Positions 1 through 10,620 of a stretch of 64,000 bases of DNA are shown here, piece after piece. Under the pieces are notes generated by a model. The model made no database searches and had not been told where the DNA came from. It was given only the letters and a program-made list of their open reading frames with translations. Numbering within the stretch: position 1 is the stretch's first letter; each line of letters starts with the position of its first letter. The stretch covers positions 62,001 to 126,000 of the forward strand of contig FWWN02000704.1 of assembly GCA_900175165.2 (NCBI GenBank), written 5' to 3'. Position numbers and translations under genes: made by a program. The stretch comes from Rhizomucor pusillus (taxonomy: Eukaryota > Mucoromycota > Mucoromycetes > Mucorales > Lichtheimiaceae).

Positions 1-2
1 AC

Positions 3-161
3 GACAAGCATTTCAATCTGAAGCAAATTCTCAAACAATACAGGGAAGGCTTTGGGATAAACAATTCCCGCCAAGATGAATATATTCGTTCAATTCTGAA
101 TCTTCCTTCTCCAGTCATCAAGACGAAGGTGCAAAATTATCGTTGTTGCCTTCTACAGTGA
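3..161 (+). CDS. C-terminal exon of an unidentified gene (partial, runs off the left edge)
   Basis: An open frame enters from the left edge and runs 52 codons to a TGA at 159-161. It contains no ATG near its beginning, so I read it as the last exon, or the end of it, of a gene that starts outside the window. The peptide is basic and rather hydrophilic, with the stretches KQILKQYREGFG and IRSILNLPSP, and ends in RCCLLQ. I do not recognise the family. The next gene points toward it on the minus strand, so the two would be convergent with about 240 bp between stop codons. The absence of stops over 159 nt in a region of about 40% GC supports coding only weakly. Confidence 0.4.
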   Translation, partial: DKHFNLKQILKQYREGFGINNSRQDEYIRSILNLPSPVIKTKVQNYRCCLLQ

Positions 162-402
162 ATTTGTATTGTCTTTCTTGAAATCTAGTAGTGATATGTA
201 GACGTACACCAGGCATTGGTCAAATCCAGGACGAAATTGAATGTATCTCTTATATTTAAAGGCTTGACCCTTATTGTGGTCTTTACAATAAGATGTACAT
301 ACATATATTTACCTATCATGATGGAGCCTAGGATCCAAAAGATAACAGCGCCAGGCCTCTCAAAGTAATGCATCCATCAGTAGTTTACAAAATAATATAA
401 GT

Positions 403-1635
403 TTATCGTCGATGAGGTGATTGGGGCGTAGGCGATGGATGATGATATTCATGGTTTTCATAGTAAACCTCTGGAGGATATGCATGGTACTGCTGTTGTT
501 CATCTCCCCAATATGCAGGGTAGTAATTCGTGTGCTGCTGGTGCTGTTGTTCAAAAGGCATCATGCTATACTGTTGCTGTGGTGGAATTGGGGCCAATGC
601 AAGAGTGTAAGAACCCATCTGATAAAATTGAGGCTGCGCTGTTGGCAACGTTGGGGATGGCATTCTGTTGTCGTAGGTAGCTGCAGGAGGAGAGTAGGGT
701 TCGTAGCCGGTGCTGTAGAATCGGCCCCCGCCCCCGTCCCCGTTGAAGCCGCCGGTATTCGTCGCTGTCATTTGTGGTGGCTCCTGCTGGAATCGAGGAC
801 TAGCAAATATTTCTGATATCGCATCAATCTGTCCATCATGTTTATCGTCTGTCGTGGATCGCTTGCGCACAAGCAAAAACCCTCCAAAGACCTTATTTAT
901 GCTCAAATTGGATTAGATTCTTAAACTTATTTTCCTTTTACATGGTTTCCTGAATCATACCAACGCGGCAGCGACTACGGATCCAATGGCTATCCCTGCT
1001 ATTTCTGGCGACGAGAGATTAGAGGAAGAGCCTTGGTCTCCTGATCCTTGCACGCTTTCGTGAGAGGACGATGGTTTCACGGAGCTCGAAGAAGAACTGC
1101 TGGACTGTGCCACTGATGAGGATACAGGTATTTTCGATGGCGATGATGATAATGATATTGACGACGAAGGACGTGATGCAGAGGAAGGTCCAATTGTTGG
1201 GAAAGAAAAGCTAGGCAAAATGTTGGAGAATGACGATGTTGGCCGAGCAATTCCGCCCGACGACGAGAAACCAGTAGCAATGTCCTGAAAAAATGTAATG
1301 GGTCCGGCTGTAGCAACCATTCCATTGTTTCCTTGTAACCTCAGGTGATAATTCGATCCTGGCTTTATTGTACTCGGTGCTGTCACAATTGCGTATGCAG
1401 TCTCTGCAGAAATATTCTGTGCTAGCGTTCCTGTAATCTGAAGAGCTGCGCTGCTCGGTCCTTCTGCGAGTTGAATCGTAATTGATGTCACAAGAGGGTC
1501 TGAAGTCCAAGCAACCCGAAACATGGCATGAAGCCCAATTCTACTGTTGGATGCCGGGCTCGTTATTGAAAAAGCTGTCGTTCCGTAGAAGAATAGTATT
1601 GATAATAGGAAAATACAAGTCAATCCAGCTGACAT
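403..1635 (-). CDS. Kre9/Knh1-like secreted Ser-rich protein with one membrane span
   Basis: Two exons, 1635-961 and 891-403, with a 69-nt GT-AG intron, give about 387 residues. Residues 1-22 form a signal peptide (hydrophobic FLLSILFFYG). An extracellular module of about 90 residues follows, beginning ITSPASNSR and resembling the Ig-like N-terminal domain of Kre9/Knh1 cell-wall proteins. A Ser/Pro-rich stalk suited to O-mannosylation runs to about residue 205. The splice joins SVVAAAL to VFGGFLLVRKR, completing one transmembrane helix followed by a basic stop-transfer, which is strong support for the junction. The cytoplasmic tail of about 150 residues is rich in Gln, Pro, Tyr and His. The layout suggests a wall-linked membrane protein or wall sensor. 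The family call rests on the Ig-like module; the sensor role is inference. Without the splice, each exon looks like a separate short gene. Confidence 0.7.
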
Positions 1636-2507
1636 GATGAAAAGATTAAACGAGAGACTAAGTAAATGACAACAAAGGAAGAGGGAAAAAATTTATTTGT
1701 TTAGTATCCGGGTTTTCACAATGGCTACACAAGGCGATGTAGTACCAGCGCACACAGAGTGAGAAAACAACGAGCTTCTAAGAGATGAGATCACAAAAAG
1801 CTTGTTTTCGCCTCCGCTGCGCTCTTCGTTGATGATAATACTATTTCATACTTCAAAATTGCTCTGCACTTTTGTAATTTATATAATACAGTCATAATTT
1901 GGGCTCAATGGGTCACTGAAAGGTTTGCAGGACCATTGCTTGCATTTTTCATGTTCTCGCATCAACTTCCGTGCTTTAAAATAACAAATATGTCGAAAAA
2001 GTATATGCCGAAGCTCCTATTGCGGTACTCATTCCAGGATCCATTCAATTATTTATTATAACCTTTTTGCGCCAAATCTCTTGTTTAGACACCAGCATTT
2101 CGGCTGAACTTTGACAGTTTTATAGGTGTCTAGATGCATTGAACAGAAACATGCTACAGCGCAAAGTCAAAATCTCTAGAAGAATAAATAGGAACCAGTA
2201 GATTCGCGAGAAATTTTATCTGCATGGTGATTTGGCAGACAAGCATAGATGACGATTATACTCCAGTACGAAGTCAGTTAGTCTTGACAGGAAAAGCTCT
2301 GCTGGTGAAGTTCCTGCAGGCAGCGACTATTCAATCCTTGGCGAGAACGTTTACAAATCAAGCGCCCTAAAATAATCATGTCAAGTAACCCGAGCTTTTA
2401 GACTGGTTCTGTGAACAATTCACGCATTAATCTACCTTTAAGATTCATATTCGCATCTTTATAATATAAAAGACTTGACAATATTTATTACGAAGATAGC
2501 AATACAA

Positions 2508-3092
2508 TCAGGAGCAAATAAGATGTTCTGGAAAGAAACGAAAAAGGGAGGATATCGACGAACAAACGATTTTTTAGGACACTGTTTGTAGCCAACTGAA
2601 CAATCATTCATATTACTTACGCAAAAAGCATTCTCGGAATTCACCGGTGACCTCCCACACACCTAAAATATAATGATATGATAAATACCTTTATCATATA
2701 CAAGGACAATAGGAAACTCACCGTTTGACTGGTGGTGGGGGTGAATCAAGAAAATCCAGGGCTTACGCCGGAAGGCGGCCTGTGATGGAAGAGCTGCCCC
2801 GTTCGCATGAAATGATGCATCCTGGACTATAAGAAACCAACTGATTAGAATTGTATAATCGATATTGGGCGTTTGATCTTGAGGCAATTCATTGTAGACA
2901 ACAAGCAAGAGTAATGTTAAGCAAAAAAGGCATAAGCAAATGCACAAGGGATCAAGACAAAGGCTACTATGGGACAGCTATAACAAGTAGAGTGAGTGCC
3001 AATGGTCCCAATAAGCAAACGTATAACAACCTTACCGGGGATGCAACGAAAAACAAAGCAGAGCCAAAGGACAACAAACACAAATGCTTCAT
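2508..3092 (-). CDS. Candidate small secreted protein, spliced (structure unresolved)
   Basis: The ATG at 3092 begins a 19-codon exon encoding a signal-peptide-like sequence (MKHLCLLSFGSALFFVASP). A good donor (GTAAGG) follows at 3035, with an acceptor TTATAG ending at 2978. Further down, a coding-like piece ending HPHHQSN meets GTGAGT, and an exon beginning just after ATTTTAG continues GVWEVTGEFRECF to another GTAAGT. A pyrimidine-rich acceptor then leads to a TGA at 2508-2510. Well-formed splice sites and a signal peptide in one order suggest a real gene, but the middle section (about 2977-2830) may be coding or intronic. No family is recognised. It could equally be chance. Confidence 0.25.
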
Positions 3093-4017
3093 CTTTTATA
3101 TATTTTTGTCTATTTGCTCATGATCATATGCTCTCATGCAATATAGTTTCAGTGATGTACAGGTCATGAAAGCCGTCTGAGAAGTTTCATACGTCAACCT
3201 AGCAGGGAGCTTATCAGTAAAACATACAAACCTGATCAGAGTCTTCTCTATAGAAGAATATGCAGCACGCTTATGCATCCGAGCTAACACAGTTGAATTG
3301 TGCAGCTGCACAGAAAGCCTTTAAATAAAGGTATACATAGAATATGAAGAAGATATGCACTTCAGATGGCAAGCATGCGTCTGATATAAGCGATATTGAC
3401 AGTCTCTGGATGCATAAAAGAAGAGATAATACCTGTTATGACTGCATCAGAGTTCTTTCAGGCTAAGGTCATGATTGATGGTCCTTCATTATTGGTGAGT
3501 CATGCAGCAATTGAAAAATAATGTGGATTTCATACAACGGTATCCGTTTTATACTGATCGGATACGAAGAAGTCGATACGGATTCTGCTCTTTGATGGAG
3601 GTTATAGGAACTAAAGAAGTAATGTTCACTTTTGCAGTTCGACAGGCAGCATAGACACCAATCTTTCTGAAGCACTCAATTTTGAAAATCTTTGGATATT
3701 CAGCATTGCATATGCGCTGCACTATTTATCCAGACCTAGCCGGCCATCAGCAGCAAGGTAGACAGGGGCGGAGATATGGGAACAAACTCTTTGGAAGGAA
3801 AACACATTACATTGAACGAGCAGCTAAATGCATATGTCCTTTAGGGTGGAAACCTGCTGTACTATATCGGAATGAGTAACGGAATGTATATATGAGGATT
3901 TAAAGTGTTCAATTTATGGATTGAGGTTTGTATTCTGGAAGTCCCCACGATGATCTGCAGATAAAGAGGTAAATAAAGCAACATGTGTATTTTCGAAACC
4001 ACTGGCGTCTTTGGGCG

Positions 4018-4037
4018 AAGCGCATCTCGATGCGCTT
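4018..4037. repeat. Short perfect inverted repeat (9-bp arms, 2-nt loop)
   Basis: AAGCGCATC TC GATGCGCTT is a perfect hairpin in an otherwise AT-rich spacer. A shorter outer pair (TGGCG about 15 nt upstream, CGCCA about 7 nt downstream) could lengthen the stem. No gene lies within 500 bp. It does not fold as a tRNA: I see no A or B box. Confidence 0.4.
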
Positions 4038-4589
4038 GGGCGCCAGGACACTTCATACTTCGATCTAGCATAGCGTTGACTTTGGTGAATTAAGCTTTTG
4101 TATCCTTCAAGAGACTAGTAATGCTTCGTGCAGTATAACCAGGAGCTTTAATCCGTTCCACTAGGCCGTCGATGAATGAAGATATCAAATAGAACAGAGG
4201 AATATAACAGCTCAAGGGCGTATTCGCGCAAGCGCAGGTCTGAATAAAGCGAGAATTCGACGGCGCTCAACATGCAATAACGAAGCAGACGCAAAACCAC
4301 CAGAGAATGGAGGTTTATGAAAGCCAAGCGAGGTTATCATTTAAAGTTGATTTCACTGAAGGCCTTTTCGGTTACGGGGAACGAGCGCAGCGAGCCAAGT
4401 GCAGGGGGCGTAGCAACCGCTAAAGCACTTGTAAAATGTAAATCATAGACGCACCGATCCAAGTGACAATTTCTCCCGCTCTCGGATTTTATCCTTATTT
4501 GGTGATTTGCCCTTTTTGCAGTTGTATACATTTTTCCCTGCATCGTTTGTTGCTGTTGTCATACTCTTTCGTTTCTTTTACTTCCAAGG

Positions 4590-6347
4590 ATGCCGACTCG
4601 GGTCAAAACCGTACACGCTGTCGTCGCAGTGCTTTCTCCGTATCTAAAGGTCATATGGCGATCCCATCTTTCGCATCGAAGCTGGCGTGCCCTGTACGTT
4701 GCGTTAGGTCTGATGGCTATCCTTATACGTCCATACTTTGTTGTCCCAAGAAACCTCAGGCATCTTCCAAAAGTGAGCACAGTTGAATGGTTTCTAAGTG
4801 TCCTCCGTGGAGAAAGCAGTGATGTGCGATCAGAGCGCCTTGTTCTTCCTTTGATTCAGAAGCATGGACTTTGCCTTAAATACATGATCGGACGGTGGAC
4901 TGTTACTGTAGGAGATCCTGTCCTGCTTCAAGCCATGCTTAAAGACGTCGAGACATTCCCAAAGGCACAGCATATCAATCTGGATCCTGATTTGATACTC
5001 ACGAACAAAGAAGCCAACATGGGAAACGCAAACAATCTTGACTGGCGCCGTCAGCGTCGTGTAGCCAATCCGATCTTCCATCGGGCCTTGCCGGTGGAGA
5101 CCTTTGGACAGATAGCATCACGCATGTTTGCTGCCATGGTGGCTTACGGTAACAATGGAATCATCGATGCAGCTGATTTCATGAAGCGATATGCATTGGA
5201 TTGTCTCGGTTTGGGCGTTTTTGTAAGTACAAGATTATTCAAGATCTACAATGATGAGCTGGAAATGATTGCTAACATTTATCTGTCAGGATTTTGATAT
5301 GGGCGCAGTGAGCGATCCATCGTCTCCTTATGCTGTCCTGTACAAGGATGCATTCAGTAAGTTATGAGAAGGCAGTGTTAACAAGTAATGTGCTCATTAT
5401 GTGCTTGCCAGATATCCTTCGGGATCCATTGGTCTACCTCTTTCCGGCATACACAAGTATTCCCTCAAGATATATTCCATATCGCAACAAGTCACGACTG
5501 GCGAACGATGAGCTTCGACGCATCCTATACGATATCGTGGAAGAAAAGAAGCGAAGCCTAGAGCATAATCAAATACCTGATCAAAAGAAAGATTTATTAA
5601 CTCTCATGATCGAGGCTTCGAAAGCGGAAAACGAAGACAAATATTTGACAAACGGAGAGTTAGTAGCTAATCTTTCTGTATTCTTCGTGGCAGGTATGTG
5701 AGCTACATATGTTGCATCATTGCAGATGAATAAGAGAGTAAATGAATATAAACTTGACAGGACATGAGACGACCGCGAGTGCTACAGCAAGTACGCTTTA
5801 TTATCTTGCAGCTCATCCAGAAATTCAGGAACGTGCACGCAGCGAGGTGATATCTGTTCTAGGCGACGATCCAGAAGATATCCTGCCTACGCAAGAGCAG
5901 CTAAGGAAAATGCCATATCTTAACAACTGCATCAAGGAGGCCATGCGTATCAATCCACCGACCAGCGGTAACTTGCCAAGGCTCTGTGTCCGCGACACCT
6001 ACCTAGGCAACCATTTCATACCCAAAGGAACTACCCTGGCAATGGAGCTCTACAGTTTGCATCACTTGCCTAAATATTGGAAAGATCCAGACACTTACAA
6101 CCCGGACCGGTTCATTCAGATTGACAACAACTATTGGATGCCATTTGGCTATGGACCTCGGGCATGTATTGGCATGAACTTTAGCTTGGCCGAGCAACGA
6201 GTGGTCCAAGCAATGATGCTTCGTAAATTTACGTGGAAACTTGCTCCTAACAGCGAGCATGCAGATGGGCTCAAGAATGCCAAAAGTGGAGGCATTACCT
6301 TGCTAGGTCCACTTCAGTTGCATTTACAGTTGACTAAACGATACTGA
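4590..6347 (+). CDS. Cytochrome P450 monooxygenase
   Basis: Four exons, 4590-5222, 5290-5356, 5412-5693 and 5761-6347, all GT-AG and in frame, encode 522 residues, a normal P450 length. A hydrophobic segment near residues 30-50 (YVALGLMAILI) is the probable ER membrane anchor. The I-helix oxygen-activation motif AGHETT is assembled across the last intron (VA-G|GHETT), which fixes that junction. The K-helix ExxR is EAMR in KEAMRINPP. The heme-binding loop is FGYGPRACIG, with Cys as the axial thiolate ligand. The enzyme would be an ER-bound, NADPH-P450-reductase-dependent oxidase. The substrate cannot be told from sequence. It resembles the expanded P450 families of early-diverging fungi, but I do not assign a CYP number. 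No biosynthetic cluster partners are adjacent; the next gene is for molybdenum cofactor. Confidence 0.93.
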
Positions 6348-6522
6348 ATGTTGTTGCGAGTTGTAATTAACAGCTTACAATGTATGTAGTCAAAATATAG
6401 TTGTCACATACAATCTTTGTTAAGCTGAATACAACGTTTTATTCCCTATATACAAGTTATTTATCTATTTTATTGTAGCAAAAATTGGTGCATCTATCTT
6501 GATCAAACCATTTTCGATATAT

Positions 6523-7018
6523 TTACGACGAATGCTTACAAGCTCCTTTCCATACACTGCCATCTTGATAAACTTCCTTCTTCCAGATAGGACACTGATC
6601 CTTAAGGGTATCAATAAGGAACTCTGTGGCATGAATAGCTTCTTTTCGGTGCGTGGATGATGCAGCGATGATTACACTGACTTGACCGACAGGAACTGTG
6701 CCGATGCGGTGATAAACGGCAACGTGCTTCAGTGACCATTTGTTCCGAGCTTGTTGAATTAATTCTTTGAGCACTTTAACGGCCATGGGTTTGTAGGCTT
6801 CATAGTCGAGCCGAACGACCGTCTTGCCTTTCCTGCATTCAGCTGAATTGCGCGGACGCATTCATTTGGGTTTCCACTGACGCACCTTCAAACGTGTCTC
6901 GAGTGCAGCCAGAGAACGTTGCTATGGCACCAGCAGAATTATCATGTACAAGTTGGGCAACAGTGTCTAAACTTGGCAAGTTGTCACCCGTAATAATAAC
7001 AATGTCTTTGTGATCCAT
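6523..7018 (-). CDS. MOCS2B: Molybdopterin synthase catalytic (large) subunit, MoaE/MOCS2B
   Basis: Two exons, 7018-6886 and 6827-6523, with a 58-nt intron, give 145 residues, about the size of MoaE. The enzyme converts precursor Z (cyclic pyranopterin monophosphate) to molybdopterin, taking sulfur from thiocarboxylated MoaD/MOCS2A. Recognisable family stretches are GAIATFSGCTRD, then across the splice FEG|KTVVRLDYEAY, HRIGTVPVG, and CPIWKKEVYQDGSVWKG. The acceptor AAAG was chosen over a CAG four bases upstream because only AAAG keeps the frame. I start at the ATG at 7018 (MDHKD); an in-frame ATG at 7063 would add 15 residues. It is divergent from AsnRS with only 169 bp between start codons. 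It implies that the fungus makes molybdenum cofactor, for example for nitrate reductase or sulfite oxidase. Confidence 0.92.
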
Positions 7019-7187
7019 GTTATCATCACTCGCCCTGAGTAATAGGCTGTTACATCCACGCATGGTGTGTCATAGTGGCTTAGACGAACTGATAAGGGGT
7101 ACAAGGAGGAATCGCGGCTGTGGAGACGGCGAGTATATATTCCGTCCCGAACTTTTTTGTTTTTTCGGTTCTATACCAAAAAGAACA

Positions 7188-9179
7188 ATGTCTACTGAAG
7201 AAAAACGTAAAAAAGCGAACACACATGCAAGGAAACGCAGGTTGCTAATGTAGAAAGTCTAGTTGTATACGTTGATGAGCTTGCAGGCTCTGACGAAACC
7301 GGCACCGGCACCGAAGCTGCTCCCTTGAAAACAGCCTTGAAAGCCATTGAGAAATTCGGAGAGACCGCCAAGATTCTCGTGAAGAAAGATGCAGAGGGTT
7401 TCAAGGACATTTCTGGTGCTGCCCTGAAGAAAGCCAAGAAGTCATATGCTGAGTTGCAGCGAAAGCTCAAGAAGCAGGAAGAGCAGCGAAAGAAGCAAGA
7501 GGAGGAGCAGGCAAAGAAGGCTGAAGAAGAAGCCAAGGCTCTTGAACACGCAAAGTCTATTGTTTTGACCGAGGATGCCAGCTTACCCTCTGCTAAGAAG
7601 GTACAGGATGACAGGGCAGCATGCTGATCTAGGCGTTTTCTAACTAGGTGCATGAAAATAGATCAAAATCAGACAAGCTGTCGCATCCCGAGGACAGCGT
7701 GTCAAGGTTTCCGGTTGGGTTCATCGTCTTCGCGTCCAAGGCAAGGATATGATGTTTGTCGTCCTCCGCGATGGATCAGGCTATCTTCAATGTGTCTTGA
7801 CCGGCAAACTGGTGAGTATGAGTTTCTAGCAAAATCAAAATAGCGTACATATGTGCTAATTTCGTTGACGTTTATATAGTGCCACACTTACGATGCCATT
7901 ACATTGACAACAGAATCCACCATTACCGTTCACGGTGTTATTAAGGAACTGCCCGAAGGCAAGACTGTAAGTTGGTTGGACTTGTAGATGGGGATACAGG
8001 TCAAAGTAGTCGCGGACCGCTGAATTATCATTAGGCTCCTGACGGTCACGAACTCGTTGTTGATTATTGGTACGTCGTTGGCAAGGCACCTGGCGGTGAT
8101 GATGCTTTCACCACCAAGATCTCTCCTGACGCCGATCCTTCCTACTTGCTTGACAACCGCCATCTCGTCATCCGCGGTGAGACTGCCTCCGCTGTCCTGA
8201 AGGCCAGAGCACAGGTTATCAAGGCTTTCCGTGCTCACTACGAGGAGCGAGGATACACTGAAATTACCCCGCCCTGTATGGTGCAAACCCAAGTAGAAGG
8301 TGGCGCTACTCTCTTCGAATTCAACTATTACGGTGAGAAGGTAGATACAAGACAAGGGAAGCTAAGACAAATGAAAAGTGGCTAACTGTATGTCTGGCAA
8401 TGCATTAGGCCTATCTTACTCAATCATCACAATTATACTTGGAAACTTGCCTTCCAGCTTTGGGCGACGTTTTCTGTTTGGCCGAGTCTTACCGTGCAGA
8501 GAAATCACATACCCGCAGACACTTGTCCGAATACTCTCACTTGGAAGCCGAAATGGCGTTTATCACTTTTGACGAAATGCTCGATGCTTTGGAAGACTTG
8601 ATTTGCGATGTTATTGACCGTGTCTTGGCCGACGAACCTACCCGCAAACTCATCGAGCAATTGAATCCTGGATTCAAGCCACCAGCACGCCCGTTCTTGC
8701 GCATGAAGTACGCTGACGCCATCCAGTACTTGAAGGATCACGATATTAAGAAGGAAGATGGTACCTTCTACGAGTTCGGCGAAGATATCCCTGAAGCTCC
8801 CGAACGTGCCATGACCGACCAGATCAACCGCCCTATCCTCCTTACCCACTTCCCTGCTGATATCAAGGCCTTCTATATGAAGAAGTGCGATGACGACAGA
8901 GGTATCACTGAAAGCGTTGACGTCTTGATGCCTGGCGTCGGTGAAATCGTTGGTGGCAGTATGAGAATGGATGACAGAGAAGAGCTTTTGGAAGCATACA
9001 AGAAGGAAGGCATTGACCCCAGCCCTTACTACTGGTACACTGACCAGCGCAAGTACGGTACCACCCCACACGGTGGCTATGGTCTTGGTGTCGAGCGCTT
9101 CCTCGCATGGCTTTTGAACCGCTACACCGTAAGAGATTGCTCTTTGTACCCTCGCTTCACTGGCCGCTGCACTCCTTAG
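7188..9179 (+). CDS. DED81: Cytosolic asparaginyl-tRNA synthetase (class II)
   Basis: Six exons: 7188-7206, 7254-7600, 7662-7811, 7880-7966, 8035-8340, 8409-9179; 559 residues. The first coding exon is only 19 nt. The order of domains matches eukaryotic AsnRS: an N-terminal appended domain (YVDELAGSD, as in the human YVSDREGSD), a Lys/Glu-rich helix, the OB-fold anticodon-binding domain ([12 protein letters not shown] and [14 protein letters not shown]), then the class II core. Motif 2 surroundings are [19 protein letters not shown], and the Asn-specific core has [11 protein letters not shown]. Motif 3 is [11 protein letters not shown]. The C-terminus [10 protein letters not shown] is typical of cytosolic AsnRS and separates it from AspRS. 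There is no mitochondrial presequence. At 8340 the donor is GTAGAT after GAGAAG; splicing gives FNYYGEK|AYLTQ, matching the family, whereas GTGAGA six bases upstream does not. Confidence 0.97.
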
Positions 9180-9974
9180 AGTTTTGCTATTTGTACAATA
9201 AAACTACTATCACTACATCTTTCCCGAAAAGTATGTTCATAATAAATGTTTCCTTGATATATATTGCTCCTGATACCCCGATTATCCAGCAATACCTGAG
9301 AATGGAATTGTTCTAAAGGGTAAGGATTCAGAGCGGATTCTCACTGTCCTTTTGAAAATATGTGTATGCAACGTCTTGAAGCGTTTTACTTGTTCCATTA
9401 TTCGCGTATATTATACGTCTGTCAATTCACCTTTGCATTAATATAGAAAGACAGCTGTTTTGTACGCCTCCGCGACAGAGCGGCATAATGATTGTAAAGA
9501 TGCGGCAAGTACTAGTGGAATTCTTAAATTATGCGCAGTAGAAACGTGAGCAAGAATGGCGTGGATGCTTAGCTATACTTTGCTGTATTTTTCTAAGCGG
9601 TTATTGCATAAAAATGCCAAGTTCGCCGTTTTGTCGAATTTTCGATGCCTACAAGCAACTACCTTGACACCGATGTGGATTTCTCTGGCGATGAACATAC
9701 GCCGAGTTAGACCAAAAAGTGCAAGTCTATGACCACCAAGTTACCCAAGCCTTATTGCCCTTTTCGGGAATCACGCTGAATCACGATTCTCGCGCTTGTT
9801 CAAAGTCCTTTGTACTGTAAACCCTCTACATCAATTGCACAGGCAGTTTTTGTCTGTCCAAAAATATGATATAAATTGAAAGGTCTGATAGTTGTTTATT
9901 TTGGTGTTTTGATATCATCTAGAATAACTATGTACTTTCATGCTGCTAGACCCGCTGACAGTTGATAATGGCTT
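9180..9974. other. Intergenic, nothing recognised
   Basis: About 800 bp between the AsnRS stop and the thaumatin relic. It is AT-rich, with AATAAA-like signals just after AsnRS and no open frame above 70 codons. Confidence 0.5.
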
Positions 9975-10620
9975 TTAGTGGTTGCCACCACCGCTACCGC
10001 CGCCGTTGGGACAGAAAGTAACAGTGTACTTGTGAGCCTTGCAGCCAAAAGTGCTTGTCTTGTTATAGTAAGCATAGCTGAAGCGTCCTTGCAGCCGGAC
10101 TTGACCTTGTCACCGTATTCGCTAGTCTTGCACTTTTCAGGAGAATTGTATTCGCCGCGGCAGCAGTATTCGTCATTGTTGAAAGCATAGTAGGCATTCT
10201 TGCAAGCGCCTCTGTCGGTTTGAAGTTCCTTGGAGCACCAAGGAAGCGAAAGGCATAAAGGATGGCCACAATCGCTACCATCTTGCCGCCCCAGCAACGG
10301 CCGGACCAGTCGGAATCGACCTGGAAGTCCTGCGAGGAACCGGCGCCACCAACGTCGGTGGATTCTTATTTACCGGCACCGTTGGTAAGCTTGTACACCT
10401 TGAGACCAGAGCCGTAGCTATTCTTGACTGTAACGGTAACGCCACCGCCACCGCCACTGAAAGCAGAGTTGCCAGGGGAAGAGCGTGAAGGATCAGCCGA
10501 AGAAGACGAGAAAGAAGAAGGATATGTCACGGAAGAAGAGGTAGGAGAAGGAGAAGAAGATGCAGGAGCGGCCAAACTAACGCCAGCAATAGCGGCAAGG
10601 GAAAGAATCTTGAAAAGCAT
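9975..10620 (-). pseudogene. Broken thaumatin-like secreted protein gene
   Basis: Reading from the ATG at 10620, the frame has a signal peptide (LFKILSLAAIAGVSLAAP), a Ser/Pro stretch and a thaumatin-type strand (VTVTVKNSYGSGLKVYKL), then an in-frame TAA at about 10366. The same frame resumes at once (DFQVDSDWSGRCWGG). At about 10295 the homology moves to another frame (GSDCGHPLC, CSKELQ, GACKNA, DEYCCRGEYNSPEKC). Near 10090 it moves to a third frame (FSYAYYNKTSTFGC, YTVTFC), ending in a Gly-rich tail and a TAA at 9975-9977. So there is one nonsense codon and two frame changes; the central acidic-cleft segment usual in thaumatins also seems missing. No GT-AG intron restores the frame at these points. 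It is a pseudogene or a badly assembled copy. The Cys-rich spacing and motifs identify the family. Confidence 0.75.

Larger units (their letters stand above)
1636..4589. other. Sparse intergenic region of about 3 kb
   Basis: No conserved gene is recognisable between the Kre9-like gene and the P450. All open frames are under 110 codons and carry no known motif. It holds a weak spliced candidate (2508-3092, listed separately), a short perfect hairpin at 4018-4037, and a slightly GC-richer patch at about 4370-4430. No terminal repeats, target-site duplications or reverse-transcriptase or transposase motifs were seen. Confidence 0.5.
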
